Of a stretch of DNA of 64,000 nucleotides, positions 25,622 to 34,982 are shown in pieces. Location of the stretch: positions 62,001 to 126,000 of the forward strand of contig NZ_CP139558.1 in the NCBI RefSeq assembly GCF_034262375.1. The letters run 5' to 3'. The position numbers were made by a program, and so were the translations under genes. The notes under the pieces are model-generated. The model saw nothing but the letters and a program-made list of their open reading frames with translations. It ran no database searches and was not told the origin of the DNA. Source of the DNA: Mucilaginibacter sabulilitoris (GTDB taxonomy: Bacteria; Bacteroidota; Bacteroidia; Sphingobacteriales; Sphingobacteriaceae). Positions within the stretch are counted from its first letter, which is position 1; each line of letters opens with the position of its first letter.

Positions 25622-26658
25622 GACTTTTTTACTTCAAATAATTTTAACCCGCTTAACCGCATATTTTTCCGATTGGATATAAAGAACTCCACTACCAGCA
25701 ATGCCAGCGCTATGGCCAGGAAAAACTGAAAACGGTCTTCAAAGTCCTTGAATGATTTGCTGTCTAAAGTTTTGCGTTGTATTTTACCAATCTGGTCCAT
25801 TACAATGCCTAACCCGCTGTTGGAGTTGTTGGCTCGTACATAAACGCCGCTGCCTGCTGCCGCAATATCTTTACCCATATCCTCATTCAGTTTACTTACA
25901 ACGGGTTTACCCAGGCTATCGGTATGGTAGCCTGCCGGCTGCCCGTCTTTATAAATTGGTATAGGTGCGCCCTCCGCCGAACCTACGCCTACCACGTTAA
26001 TAATTACCCCCCTGCTTTTTGCCTGCGTGGCAGCCTCAACGGCATTATCCTCATGGTTTTCACCATCGGTAATAATGATCATGGCTTTACCTGTACCGTT
26101 CTTAAAATCAAACGACTGCATACCCAGGTCAATAGCGGCGCCAATGGCCGTGCCTTGCGTGGGCACCATATTGGTATTAATGGTATTTAAAAACAGTTTA
26201 GCTGCGGAGTAGTCGGTAGTAATAGGCAGCTGTACATAGGCCTGACCGGCAAAAACGATAATGCCTATGCGGTCGTCGTGCATTTTATCAATAAGCTGGG
26301 CTATAGCCTGTTTGGCATTTTCCAAACGGTTAGGTGCCAGGTCTTGCGCAAGCATACTGTTTGACACATCCAGCAGGATCATCAAATCAGCACCTTTACG
26401 TTTTACTTCCTCGGTTTTTGAACCCAGTTGCGGATCGGCCATGCCTACAATTAAGCTGGCGTAAGCTACAGCAAAAAAGATGAACTTAAGCCAGGGCCTC
26501 GAAAAAGAAACCTGTGGCATCATTTCCCTCACCACATTTTTATCGCCAAGTGATGCAACCGCCTTTTTTTTCCAGCGGCTTACCACCAAAAATAAAAGCA
26601 CAAAAACCGGAATAACCAGTAATCCCCACAAAATATCTATATGTGCAAAACGTAGCAT
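25618..26658 (-). CDS. batB: BatB: VWA-domain membrane protein
   Basis: 346 residues. Membrane helices at about 7-27 and 57-75 precede a VWA domain with the MIDAS motif DVSNS (LLDVSNSMLAQDLAPNRLE), GTAIGAAIDLGMQSF and IITDGENHED. A C-terminal helix is at about 308-328. Membrane-anchored VWA partner of BatA in the Bat complex. Overlaps batC by 4 bp and follows batA by 4 bp, so tightly cotranslated. Confidence 0.92.
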   Translation of the reverse strand: MLRFAHIDILWGLLVIPVFVLLFLVVSRWKKKAVASLGDKNVVREMMPQVSFSRPWLKFIFFAVAYASLIVGMADPQLGSKTEEVKRKGADLMILLDVSNSMLAQDLAPNRLENAKQAIAQLIDKMHDDRIGIIVFAGQAYVQLPITTDYSAAKLFLNTINTNMVPTQGTAIGAAIDLGMQSFDFKNGTGKAMIIITDGENHEDNAVEAATQAKSRGVIINVVGVGSAEGAPIPIYKDGQPAGYHTDSLGKPVVSKLNEDMGKDIAAAGSGVYVRANNSNSGLGIVMDQIGKIQRKTLDSKSFKDFEDRFQFFLAIALALLVVEFFISNRKNMRLSGLKLFEVKKS

Positions 26659-26662
26659 TTTA

Positions 26663-27667
26663 TTAAGTTAAGGCCCCTTTTAGCAGGGTGTTTTTTAATA
26701 AAAATTCAAGCGACAATAATACCAGCGCTATAATGGCCCATGGCAAAAACATTTCGGTTTTTTTGCGGTATTGGGTTACATCAATCTTCGCTTTCTCCAG
26801 TTTGTCAATCTGGGCATAAATTTCTTTCAGCGTTTCATTATTGGTTGCCCTGAAATATTTACCGCCGGTTATCCTAGCAATTTTTGATAACGTCCCCTCG
26901 TCAATGTCAACTTTCATGCGCTGGTATTGCACACCAAAGGGGGTTTGCACCGGGTATGGCGCATAACCATTAGTGCCCAGGCCTACAGTGTATACCCTTA
27001 CATTAAACTGCTTGGCAATTTCGGCAGCAGTAATAGGCGGTATGGAGCCCGAATTATTTGAACCATCGGTAAGCAATATCACCACCTTACTTTTAGCCTC
27101 GCTGTTGCGCAGACGGTTTACTGCGGTTGCCAGGCCCATGCCAATGGCGGTACCATCTTCTATCATTCCGTTCTTGATATCGGCATACATGTTAACAAGC
27201 ACGTCATGGTCAATAGTTAAAGGACATTGGGTAAAGCTTTCACCGCTAAATACCACCAGGCCTATCCGGTCATCCGGGCGGTTTTTTATAAAATCAATGG
27301 CTATATTTTTACCTGCTTCTAAACGATTAGGTTTAAAGTCCTCGGCAAGCATACTGCCCGAGATATCTGAGGCTATCATGATATCGATACCCTCAGTAGT
27401 AGTGTTTTGCCAGCTTAATGACGACTGCGGCCTTGCCAGCGCTACTATCAACGCAGCAAGAGCCAATGACCTTAACACAATACCCACATGCCTAAAACGG
27501 CTTATTTTGCTTTTACGGGCAAGGGCAAATCCCTTAAGCGTAGGTACATTTAAATTACCCTGCAGTTGCTGTTGTTTCCAGATATACCATGCCGTCATTA
27601 ATGGGATAATGATCAGCAACCAGAAAAATCCGAGATGGGCAAATTCTATTCCGTTAAACCAGCTCAT
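26663..27667 (-). CDS. batA: BatA: VWA-domain membrane protein
   Basis: 334 residues with the same plan as BatB. Helices are at about 10-28 and 60-80. The VWA domain has MIDAS motif DISGS (IASDISGSMLAEDFKPNRLE), the Thr-containing GTAIGMGLATAVNRL and the Asp of LLTDGSNNSG. A C-terminal membrane helix follows. Paralogue of batB. Its start overlaps the stop of the upstream DUF4381-like gene by 4 bp. Confidence 0.92.
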   Translation of the reverse strand: MSWFNGIEFAHLGFFWLLIIIPLMTAWYIWKQQQLQGNLNVPTLKGFALARKSKISRFRHVGIVLRSLALAALIVALARPQSSLSWQNTTTEGIDIMIASDISGSMLAEDFKPNRLEAGKNIAIDFIKNRPDDRIGLVVFSGESFTQCPLTIDHDVLVNMYADIKNGMIEDGTAIGMGLATAVNRLRNSEAKSKVVILLTDGSNNSGSIPPITAAEIAKQFNVRVYTVGLGTNGYAPYPVQTPFGVQYQRMKVDIDEGTLSKIARITGGKYFRATNNETLKEIYAQIDKLEKAKIDVTQYRKKTEMFLPWAIIALVLLSLEFLLKNTLLKGALT

Positions 27668-28626
27668 TTTTTATCCTCTCCCTTTATAACGGGTGTTTGA
27701 ACTACCTGCTTGGTGTTGTTTACAAAAGCCACAGCATTATCCAGGCTCTGCTCATTTTCATGAGGCAATGGCTTTTCTTTGGCAAATTTCACCAGATCGG
27801 CCAGTATCAGCATCTGCCGTAACAGGTTTCTGTTCTCCTCGGATATATCCATATACCGTAAACTGGCAAAAATCTCATCAGAGGTTTGTTCCTGGGCCTG
27901 TATGGCATAGCGGCTTTCCAGGTAATCGCGTATTACATCTGTAAGCTCGGTATGGTATTGCTTGGTTTGCTCCTGCTGCCAAAGCTTTTTGTCGCGCAGC
28001 TCGGCAAGTTTCTGCAATGCGGTAACATATGCTGGTATAACCGGTTTAGGAGGTTCCACAACCTCTACTTTCTTAGGTCTTGTCCGCAGGTAATAAATAA
28101 TACCGCCAATGATCAGTATAACAGCCAATGCACCAACTACCCATACCCAGTTATCGCGCAGCCAATCCCAAAATGTATAGGAAATGGCTAAAGGTTGCTT
28201 AATATCATACGCCGCTTTCGTGGTATCAACTGCTACTGTGGCTACCTGCAGTGTTAAAGGCTGGGTTTTAACATCGCCCCCGGTTGTATGGAAAGCATAA
28301 GCCGGAATTGCGTATTGCCCGCTGTCAAAAGAGGTAATGGTATAATTGTGCCTGATAGTTTGAATGCTGACATCATCCTTGTCAAAAATGGTATCTATCT
28401 TGCTGCCTACAATCAGTACTTTACTGCCTATACTATCCGCCAGCGCCGGAAACTCAACTTTATCCTTAACATGAAAACGCGCAACCAGGTGCAGCTGGGT
28501 TTGCTCGCCTATTTTTATCGCGGTACGGTCAAGCTTTGCTTCGGCCTGAACATCTTGCGCCTTAGCGTTATAAACAGAACCGGTTAGTAATATAAACAGG
28601 ATCAGGATGTAATTAAAATTCCGCAT
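27664..28626 (-). CDS. Bat-operon membrane protein, DUF4381-like
   Basis: 320 residues. A signal peptide (MRNFNYILILFILLTGSVYNAKAQ) is followed by a periplasmic beta domain at about 25-155. One membrane helix lies near 168-188 (WVWVVGALAVILIIGGIIYYL). A cytoplasmic helical domain of about 120 residues follows (YHTELTDVIRDYLESRYAIQAQEQTSDEI). This fits the protein normally encoded between the DUF58 and VWA genes of Bat/MoxR operons. Overlaps batA by 4 bp. Molecular role unknown. Confidence 0.75.
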   Translation of the reverse strand: MRNFNYILILFILLTGSVYNAKAQDVQAEAKLDRTAIKIGEQTQLHLVARFHVKDKVEFPALADSIGSKVLIVGSKIDTIFDKDDVSIQTIRHNYTITSFDSGQYAIPAYAFHTTGGDVKTQPLTLQVATVAVDTTKAAYDIKQPLAISYTFWDWLRDNWVWVVGALAVILIIGGIIYYLRTRPKKVEVVEPPKPVIPAYVTALQKLAELRDKKLWQQEQTKQYHTELTDVIRDYLESRYAIQAQEQTSDEIFASLRYMDISEENRNLLRQMLILADLVKFAKEKPLPHENEQSLDNAVAFVNNTKQVVQTPVIKGEDKK

Positions 28627-28628
28627 GG

Positions 28629-29510
28629 TTATCTTCTGCCTTCCCGCTTTTTAAATAATGTCATTAATGGTTTCACGTATGATTCATGTGTGCCCACGCT
28701 GGTAAAATCAACCCCCGATTTATTAAATGTATCTTTTAACACACCATTGCGTTTTAAGGCTTCTGCCTTAAATGCCTTACGCACGGCTTCGTCAGCTGTG
28801 TTTACCCAAAGCAGTTCACCTGTTTCTTCGTCCCGCATCGGGATCAGGCCCAGATTCGGAAATTCTTCTTCGTGCTTGTCATACAGCCTAAGGGCAATGA
28901 TGTCATGCTTTTTATTGGCGATCTTCAGCTCGTCATAAAACGCCGGACTTATAAAATCTGACAGAATAAAAGCAGTACATTTTTTCTTGATCACCCGCGT
29001 AAAATATTTAAGCGCCTCTGCAACGTTGGTACCTTTACTTTCTGGTTTAAAATCAATCAGCTCACGGATGATCATCAGGATATGGGTACGTCCTTTTTTG
29101 GGCGGGATGAATTTCTCTATCTTATCACTGAAAAATATCACACCAACCTTATCATTATTCTGTATGGCCGAAAATGCCAGTACGGCGCAAAGTTCGGTAG
29201 CCAGGTCCTGCTTTTGCTGATTTTGGGTACCAAAATTTTCGGACCCGCTCACATCCATCAGCAGCATTACGGTAAGCTCACGTTCTTCGTCAAAAACCTT
29301 TACATAAGGGTGGTTAAAGCGGGCCGTAACGTTCCAGTCAATCGTCCTGATCTCATCGCCCAGCTGGTATTCGCGCACTTCGCTGAAAGCCATACCACGT
29401 CCCTTGAAAGCCGAATGATACTCGCCCGAGAATAAGTGGTTACTTAACCCACGGGTTTTAATCTCTATCTTCCTTACTTTTTTAAGTAGTTCTTTGGTAT
29501 CCTTAGCCAT
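28629..29510 (-). CDS. DUF58 protein of the Bat/MoxR operon
   Basis: 293 residues from the ATG at 29510 (MAKDTKELLKKVRKIEIKTRGL). The DUF58 signature is GRGMAFSEVREYQLGDEIRTIDWNVTARFNHPYVKVFDEERE. A VWA-like fold follows with MDVSGSENFGT (MIDAS-like DVSGS). The upstream in-frame ATG at 29570 lies inside a dispersed repeat and is rejected. DUF58 proteins accompany MoxR ATPases and VWA proteins; the partner MoxR gene is directly upstream, separated by that repeat. Confidence 0.9.
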   Translation of the reverse strand: MAKDTKELLKKVRKIEIKTRGLSNHLFSGEYHSAFKGRGMAFSEVREYQLGDEIRTIDWNVTARFNHPYVKVFDEERELTVMLLMDVSGSENFGTQNQQKQDLATELCAVLAFSAIQNNDKVGVIFFSDKIEKFIPPKKGRTHILMIIRELIDFKPESKGTNVAEALKYFTRVIKKKCTAFILSDFISPAFYDELKIANKKHDIIALRLYDKHEEEFPNLGLIPMRDEETGELLWVNTADEAVRKAFKAEALKRNGVLKDTFNKSGVDFTSVGTHESYVKPLMTLFKKREGRR

Positions 29511-29527
29511 ATGGAGCCCTCTAAAAG

Positions 29528-29641
29528 CCTCACCTAAATCCTCTCCAAAGGAGAGGACTTTGATCAGCAAGTTTAGTTTTTATTTAGTGGTTAAATCGTT
29601 CTTTTTACTCCCTCTCCTTTGGAGAGGGTCGGGGTGAGGCT
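29528..29641. mobile_element. MITE-like palindromic element (CCTCTCC/GGAGAGG family), copy 1
   Basis: Outer inverted ends GCCTCAC and GTGAGGC bound two CCTCTCC-AAA/TTT-GGAGAGG palindromes. It fills the moxR-DUF58 gap. Read on the minus strand it begins within moxR's TAG stop (TAGCCTCACC). A second copy is at 51561-51654. Confidence 0.65.
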
Positions 29642-30695
29642 ATGGAACCTCTACCGCGTTCAGTATCCCTGTAATTATGTTTTCAGAAGTGATGTTTTCT
29701 GCTTCAGCCTCATAGCTTAGCCCAATACGGTGACGCAGTACATCATGACAAACGGCCCGCACATCCTCCGGAATTACATAGCCGCGGCGTTTGATAAAAG
29801 CATAAGCCTTTGCAGCCAGTGCCAGGTTAATGCTCGCCCTCGGCGAACCTCCAAACGTAATGAGATTTTTATAATGGGCCAGTTTAAACTGCTCGGGATA
29901 ACGGGTGGCAAATACAATATCAATGATGTATTGCTCTATTTTCTCGTCCATATACACCTCGCGCACTATCTTGCGGGCCCTTACAATTTCTTCGGGTTTT
30001 ATGATAGGCGAAGGCTTAGGCATACCGCCGGGTAATATATTGGCACGGATAATTCTTTTTTCTTCCTCCTTATCTGGGTAGTGTATTACCACCTTGAGCA
30101 TAAAACGGTCAACCTGTGCTTCGGGCAGCGGGTAAGTACCTTCCTGCTCAATAGGGTTTTGGGTTGCCAGTACCAGGAAAGGGTTTGGCAGCGGGAAAGT
30201 ATTATCACCAATGGTAACCTGGCGCTCCTGCATGGCTTCCAGCAACGCACTCTGCACCTTTGCCGGGGCACGGTTAATTTCATCGGCCAGGATAAAATTG
30301 GAGAACAACGGCCCTTTACGAACGATGAACTCTTCCTTTTTTTGATTGTAGATCATGGTTCCCAGCAAATCTGCCGGTAAAAGATCCGGAGTGAACTGGA
30401 TACGGCTGTAATCGGCCTGTATAGCTTTTGCCAGCGTATTGATGGCCAGCGTTTTGGCCAGCCCCGGTACACCTTCTAATAAAATGTGCCCATCGGCCAG
30501 TAAACCGATCAGCAGGCGTTCAACCATATATTTTTGCCCGATGATCACTTTATCCATCTCCAGTTTAAGCAGATCGATAAAGGCGCTTTCCTTTTGTATC
30601 ATTTCATTCAGCGCCCTGATATCGGTTGAATACGATAAACTACCAGGAATTGAGCCTGATGAAACGTTTTCGGTATTACTTTTTAATTCTTCCAT
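29640..30695 (-). CDS. MoxR-family AAA ATPase
   Basis: 351 residues. Walker A is LLEGVPGLAKT and Walker B ILADEINRAP, followed by the sensor region FLVLATQNPIEQEGTYPLPEAQVDRFML. The C-terminal lid has GGSPRASINLALAAKAYA. MoxR ATPases act as chaperones or activators of VWA proteins. This is the first gene of the Bat operon, with a TAAGTTTG promoter box upstream. Its TAG stop is formed with the edge of a dispersed palindromic element. Confidence 0.93.
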   Translation of the reverse strand: MEELKSNTENVSSGSIPGSLSYSTDIRALNEMIQKESAFIDLLKLEMDKVIIGQKYMVERLLIGLLADGHILLEGVPGLAKTLAINTLAKAIQADYSRIQFTPDLLPADLLGTMIYNQKKEEFIVRKGPLFSNFILADEINRAPAKVQSALLEAMQERQVTIGDNTFPLPNPFLVLATQNPIEQEGTYPLPEAQVDRFMLKVVIHYPDKEEEKRIIRANILPGGMPKPSPIIKPEEIVRARKIVREVYMDEKIEQYIIDIVFATRYPEQFKLAHYKNLITFGGSPRASINLALAAKAYAFIKRRGYVIPEDVRAVCHDVLRHRIGLSYEAEAENITSENIITGILNAVEVP

Positions 30696-30717
30696 GCAAT
30701 CTTTTTTATTCGGTAGG

Positions 30718-30725
30718 CAAACTTA
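30718..30725 (-). promoter_or_regulatory. -7 box (TAAGTTTG) of the moxR-bat operon
   Basis: A perfect TAnnTTTG on the minus strand ends 22 nt before the moxR ATG, predicting a leader of about 16 nt for the eight-gene operon. Confidence 0.55.
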
Positions 30726-30910
30726 AACACACTAACATTTTTTCACCAAAAAAATTCCCCTCTTAAATGTTAAATTTTGTTAAATTTTTAACAATGGCGG
30801 TAAATATATAAGTTATGCAAGGTATTTAGGCTTATTTAATTCATTAAAAACGACAGTATTTACTATCAGCGCTTTGCAGGTTAATAATCGCCACTATTAC
30901 GAATTTAACT

Positions 30911-30918
30911 TATATTTA
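30911..30918 (+). promoter_or_regulatory. -7 box (TATATTTA) before the secreted protein at 30924
   Basis: TATATTTA ends 5 nt before the ATG, another predicted leaderless start. Confidence 0.4.
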
Positions 30919-30923
30919 TACCT

Positions 30924-31964
30924 ATGATAAAACATTATCTGTACATTTTGCTGATGGCGGCAATTATATGCACTTCTGCGACAGCGCATGGCCAGGATTC
31001 GTTTAAAGCAATTGCATTGCCTCAAAATATCAACAGTGTAGACGAAGAATTTTCGGGCATGACCATGTATAACGGACGGCTCTATCTGCTGCCCCAATAT
31101 GGCGATCATAAGGAAACAAAGCTCAATGGCACTTTTTCCATTTACAGCATCGTGGCCGACAGCATAGGCAGGGTAATAGACAAAAAAGACACCGCGCTCA
31201 CAGCCTACAAAGCCATCAGCGTTAAAAAACTTAATCAATTACCCGATTCTGTAAAAGCAAATTATGAGGGCTTTGAGGCTATAACTATGGTAAATAATAT
31301 GGTTTACTTATCCATAGAAACCGATGATAGTTATGCTTATTGCTTTTTACTAAAAGGCACATTTGATACCATTAAAAATACCATAACTATTGACCCGTTG
31401 CATTTTGTAACGCTTAAAAGACCAATCCACATCAGCAATGCCGGTTTTGAAAGTGTAACGTGGTTACCTAAGGAAAAAAAACTATTGGCCTATTATGAAT
31501 TTAACGCAGCTGCAAAAGGAGGCAATGGCTATTTAATTGATACCTCGTTTAATAAAACGCCCGAACAAGTAAAAACACCTTTCCTTTATTTCAGAGTTAC
31601 AGACATTGCCGCTACCAGTGACGATAAGATATACGGCATTAACTATTTCTGGAACGGCGACTACAACTCATATCTGAACAATGATGTATTAAAGAACCAG
31701 TTAGAAAATATCAGAAAAACAATTCCAGACCTTAACAATACCGTTGCGAATGATCCCGATTATTTAAAAACAAACAGCTACAACCGAATAGTAATGCTCA
31801 ATAATCGTAAGGACAAACAGTGGAAACAGGTTACCTCAACATTTCCGGTTTTAAAAAATAATTGGGAAGGTATAGCGCTTTACCGGAAAGGTGCTTTGAT
31901 CATTACCGATGCCAATATGAGCGGTAAACAGTTAAGTACGTTTGGATATGTGGAGTTCGAGTAG
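30924..31964 (+). CDS. Secreted protein of unknown function, possible beta-propeller
   Basis: 346 residues with a signal peptide (MIKHYLYILLMAAIICTSATAHGQ). Three spaced motifs of the form N-x-G-F-E or N-W-E-G (NYEGFEAI, NAGFESVTW, NNWEGIAL) suggest a phytase-like or SdiA-regulated-type propeller, in which such motifs recur at blade boundaries. I do not recognise a specific family and propose no substrate. It stands alone, convergent with the DUF4198 gene across a palindromic element. Confidence 0.6.
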   Translation: MIKHYLYILLMAAIICTSATAHGQDSFKAIALPQNINSVDEEFSGMTMYNGRLYLLPQYGDHKETKLNGTFSIYSIVADSIGRVIDKKDTALTAYKAISVKKLNQLPDSVKANYEGFEAITMVNNMVYLSIETDDSYAYCFLLKGTFDTIKNTITIDPLHFVTLKRPIHISNAGFESVTWLPKEKKLLAYYEFNAAAKGGNGYLIDTSFNKTPEQVKTPFLYFRVTDIAATSDDKIYGINYFWNGDYNSYLNNDVLKNQLENIRKTIPDLNNTVANDPDYLKTNSYNRIVMLNNRKDKQWKQVTSTFPVLKNNWEGIALYRKGALIITDANMSGKQLSTFGYVEFE

Positions 31965-31980
31965 AGGCATTAAATTCCCC

Positions 31981-32061
31981 TTGTCATCCTGAGGAACGAA
32001 GGATCTATTAACGAACTATGTACATCGCAAAATAGATACTTCACTGCGTTCAGTATGACAA
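31981..32061. repeat. Palindromic intergenic element (TCATCCTGAGG family), copy 1
   Basis: Outer arms are TTGTCAT (31981-31987) and ATGACAA (32055-32061); inner arms are GGATCTATT and AATAGATACTT. It fills a convergent gap, and its edge comes within about 20 bp of the DUF4198 stop. Related half-copies occur at about 34985-35010 and 35166-35190. Confidence 0.55.
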
Positions 32062-32081
32062 GCTTTTTGAAAGTCGGGCTC

Positions 32082-32930
32082 TTAGTGCTTATCGCCAAAA
32101 CCAAACTCTTTGTACGTATTAGGCATGCTGTCCTCATTGCTGAAAGCGAAGGTGTAGGTGGCGCCCCAGCTTTCAAAATCGGCATTTTTATCAGTAGAAG
32201 TTTCCACATGTACAGAACTTATCATGTAAATACCCTCACGGCTTAGTTTAAAATAAACCTGTCCCTGGGCATCTGTAGTTAGTTTCTGTGGGAATACATT
32301 GCCGCTTATGGTTTTTACATATACAATAACTACGGCATCTTTAAGTATCTTACCTTTGAACAATACCTGCGCTGTTACATCATCGCCATAGCTGGCCTTG
32401 TAGGGATTTTGTTGTATCACTATCTCATAATCCTCGCCCAGTGGTTTATCAAAATCTTTACCGTTAGGCTTGTCAACGGATATCAGCGTTTTTAAGTAGC
32501 GGTTTGATTTTTCGACAAAATATTGCTGGTTGCTATTCTTCGCGTCTTCGGCTATTTTATCCAAACCTTCATTAGCAAGGTATTTCAAAAATTTGTTCCG
32601 TTCAGACTCTATGCTTTCACTTTTTACCAGTTCAATCAATGCAAGTCCACCGTTTTCAAGCTGGTAGTTGAGCACATTGCTTGCTGTGTCTTTTGGATTA
32701 CCCAGGTCGGTCTTTTTTGATCCCTCATACAGCATAAACTTCAAGATCTTTTTAGGTTCGTATTTATACTCGGCATCTTTCTGAAACTCGCTCCCACTTA
32801 ATAAGTGCAGGTTCAGCTTATCACCCTTCTTCATATAAAAGCTTTGGGGCAGCAAAAAATAATCCTGTGAGCTGGCAGCAAAACCAATAAACAATAGTAG
32901 CGCGAGTAATAAAAAACCGAATCGTTTCAT
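32082..32930 (-). CDS. DUF4198 secreted protein
   Basis: 282 residues with a signal peptide (MKRFGFLLLALLLFIGFAASSQ). The N-terminal HDYFL-like DYFLLPQSFYMKKGDKLNLHLL, the central QQNPYKASYGDDVTAQVLFKGKILKDAVVIV and the late TDAQGQVYFKLSREGIYMISS are the DUF4198 pattern. Members resemble periplasmic metal-uptake helper proteins, but function is not established. TATGTTTG promoter box 19 nt upstream; divergent from the E1 gene. Confidence 0.8.
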   Translation of the reverse strand: MKRFGFLLLALLLFIGFAASSQDYFLLPQSFYMKKGDKLNLHLLSGSEFQKDAEYKYEPKKILKFMLYEGSKKTDLGNPKDTASNVLNYQLENGGLALIELVKSESIESERNKFLKYLANEGLDKIAEDAKNSNQQYFVEKSNRYLKTLISVDKPNGKDFDKPLGEDYEIVIQQNPYKASYGDDVTAQVLFKGKILKDAVVIVYVKTISGNVFPQKLTTDAQGQVYFKLSREGIYMISSVHVETSTDKNADFESWGATYTFAFSNEDSMPNTYKEFGFGDKH

Positions 32931-32949
32931 ACTTTTTTGATAGGATTGT

Positions 32950-32957
32950 CAAACATA
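32950..32957 (-). promoter_or_regulatory. -7 box (TATGTTTG) of the DUF4198 gene
   Basis: A perfect TAnnTTTG on the minus strand, 19 nt from the ATG. Confidence 0.5.
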
Positions 32958-32977
32958 CAAAGTTTTAAAAACTTCAG

Positions 32978-32985
32978 TAGTTTTA
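32978..32985 (+). promoter_or_regulatory. -7 box (TAGTTTTA) of the E1 gene
   Basis: TAGTTTTA ends 4 nt before the ATG at 32990 and predicts a leaderless mRNA. It shares the 59-bp divergent region with the box at 32950-32957. Confidence 0.45.
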
Positions 32986-32989
32986 CGTC

Positions 32990-34969
32990 ATGATTTTTGA
33001 CCGTAAAAACCTTGATACTGAAAATTTAACACTTTTTTACAAAAAATTGTTGTTGCCACGACTGATTGAGGAGAAAATGCTGATCCTTTTACGGCAGGGG
33101 CGTATAGGCAAATGGTTTTCAGGAATAGGTCAGGAAGCCATTGCTGTTGGCAGTACATTGGCCATGCAAAGCGATGAATATATTTTGCCCATGCACCGCA
33201 ACCTCGGGGTTTTTACGTCAAGGGATATTCCTCTTTCGCGGCTAATGGCGCAATGGCAGGGCAAGCCATCTGGTTTTACCAAAGGCCGCGACCGCTCCTT
33301 CCATTTCGGTACACAGGAATATAAGATCATCGGTATGATATCGCATCTGGGGCCACAGCTGGCATTGGCAGATGGCATTGCCCTGGCCGATGTTTTATCG
33401 GAACGGAAAAAATCAACCCTGGTATTTACCGGCGAAGGAGCAACCAGCGAGGGCGACTTTCACGAGGCGCTTAACATTGCCTCGGTTTGGAAACTGCCGG
33501 TTATATTTTTAATTGAGAATAACGGCTATGGTCTCTCTACTCCGGTTAACGAACAATATAACTGTCTTAAACTGGTTGATAAGGCTATAGGCTACGGCAT
33601 AGAGGGCCGCCGCATTGATGGCAATAACATACTGGAAGTTTACCATGCCATAAAACACATAAACGAAAGCATCCGGGAAAACCCAAGACCGGTTTTGGTA
33701 GAGTGCATGACATTCAGGATGCGTGGGCATGAGGAAGCATCGGGTACTAAATACGTTCCGCAGAATTTGTTTGAATGGTGGGAAGGCAAGGACCCTGTGG
33801 CAAATTTTGAAAAGTATCTGCTGAACGAAGGTGTGCTCCGCCCCGAGTGGATACCGGTAATTAAAAAAGAGCTCGCCGCCCATATAGAAACCGAAATTGA
33901 AAAGGTTTATAGCGAAGCCGATATTGTTCCGGATATAGAAACTGAGATTGCGGATATGTACCAGCCTTATCAGTTCCCGGCGATACAGCCACCGACTACA
34001 CCAACTACCAGCAAACGCTATATTGATGCCATAAGCGATGGACTAAAACAGGCGATGCGCAAACATACCAACCTGGTGATCATGGGCCAGGATATAGCCG
34101 AATATGGCGGCGCTTTTAAAATAACCCAGGGATTTGTAGAGGAATTTGGCAAAGGTCGGGTGCGTAACACACCTATCTGCGAGTCGGGGATTGTGGGCGC
34201 GGGCATGGGACTGGCATTAAATGGGTATAAAGCAATCGTAGAGATGCAGTTTGCCGATTTTGTAACCTGCGGCTTTAACCAGATCATTAATAACCTGGCC
34301 AAAACCCATTACCGCTGGGCACAGGGTGTAGATGTGGTGATTCGTATGCCAACGGGAGCGGGCACCGGGGCGGGGCCTTTTCACTCACAAAGCAACGAGG
34401 CCTGGTTTACCAAGACCCCCGGATTGAAAGTGGTTTATCCGGCCTTCCCGGCAGATGCCAAAGGGTTGCTGCTGGCCGCCGTTGACGATCCCAACCCCGT
34501 AATATATTTTGAACATAAATACCTGTACCGCAGTATCAGCGGTGATGTACCGGATAATTATTGCTTGATAGAAATTGGCGAAGCTAATGTTGTAAAACAA
34601 GGAGAACAGGTTAGCATTATTACCTTTGGACTGGGCGTACACTGGGCGCTGGAGTATGCCGGCAAACATCCCGAGCAATCTATAGAAATTATCGACCTCC
34701 GCAGCCTGTTACCCTGGGACAAGGAAGCAGTAGAAGAAAGCGTAAAGAAAACCGGCCGGGCACTGGTGCTGCATGAAGATACCCTGACCAGCGGTTTCGG
34801 CGCCGAGATAGCCGCCCATGTTGCCGAACATTGCTTTAAATATCTTGACGCTCCTGTTATGCGCTGCGGCAGCCTTGATACCGCCATACCCATGAACAAA
34901 GCTCTTGAGGATCAGTTTCTGGCCAAAGCAAGACTGGAAGAAACAATGGAGAAGTTACTGGCTTATTGA
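32990..34969 (+). CDS. 2-oxoacid dehydrogenase E1, fused alpha and beta subunits
   Basis: 659 residues. Residues 1-325 form the thiamine-diphosphate E1-alpha domain, with the cofactor motif running from TGEGATSEGDF (about 147-157) to IENN (175-178) and PMHRNLG at 67-73. Residues about 345-659 form the E1-beta transketolase-like domain (VIMGQDIAEYGGAFKITQGF, ESGIVGAGMGLALNG, PTGAGTGAGPFHSQSNEAWF). The single-chain alpha-beta fusion is typical of Bacteroidota branched-chain or pyruvate E1. It decarboxylates a 2-oxo acid and passes the acyl group to E2. E2/E3 genes are not in the window. Confidence 0.93.
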   Translation: MIFDRKNLDTENLTLFYKKLLLPRLIEEKMLILLRQGRIGKWFSGIGQEAIAVGSTLAMQSDEYILPMHRNLGVFTSRDIPLSRLMAQWQGKPSGFTKGRDRSFHFGTQEYKIIGMISHLGPQLALADGIALADVLSERKKSTLVFTGEGATSEGDFHEALNIASVWKLPVIFLIENNGYGLSTPVNEQYNCLKLVDKAIGYGIEGRRIDGNNILEVYHAIKHINESIRENPRPVLVECMTFRMRGHEEASGTKYVPQNLFEWWEGKDPVANFEKYLLNEGVLRPEWIPVIKKELAAHIETEIEKVYSEADIVPDIETEIADMYQPYQFPAIQPPTTPTTSKRYIDAISDGLKQAMRKHTNLVIMGQDIAEYGGAFKITQGFVEEFGKGRVRNTPICESGIVGAGMGLALNGYKAIVEMQFADFVTCGFNQIINNLAKTHYRWAQGVDVVIRMPTGAGTGAGPFHSQSNEAWFTKTPGLKVVYPAFPADAKGLLLAAVDDPNPVIYFEHKYLYRSISGDVPDNYCLIEIGEANVVKQGEQVSIITFGLGVHWALEYAGKHPEQSIEIIDLRSLLPWDKEAVEESVKKTGRALVLHEDTLTSGFGAEIAAHVAEHCFKYLDAPVMRCGSLDTAIPMNKALEDQFLAKARLEETMEKLLAY

Positions 34970-34982
34970 TTTTGAAATTTTT

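Noticed and set aside
28629..29570. Longer DUF58 protein starting at 29570
   Set aside because: The extra 20 residues are translated from the dispersed palindromic element and are not part of the family; the start at 29510 fits.
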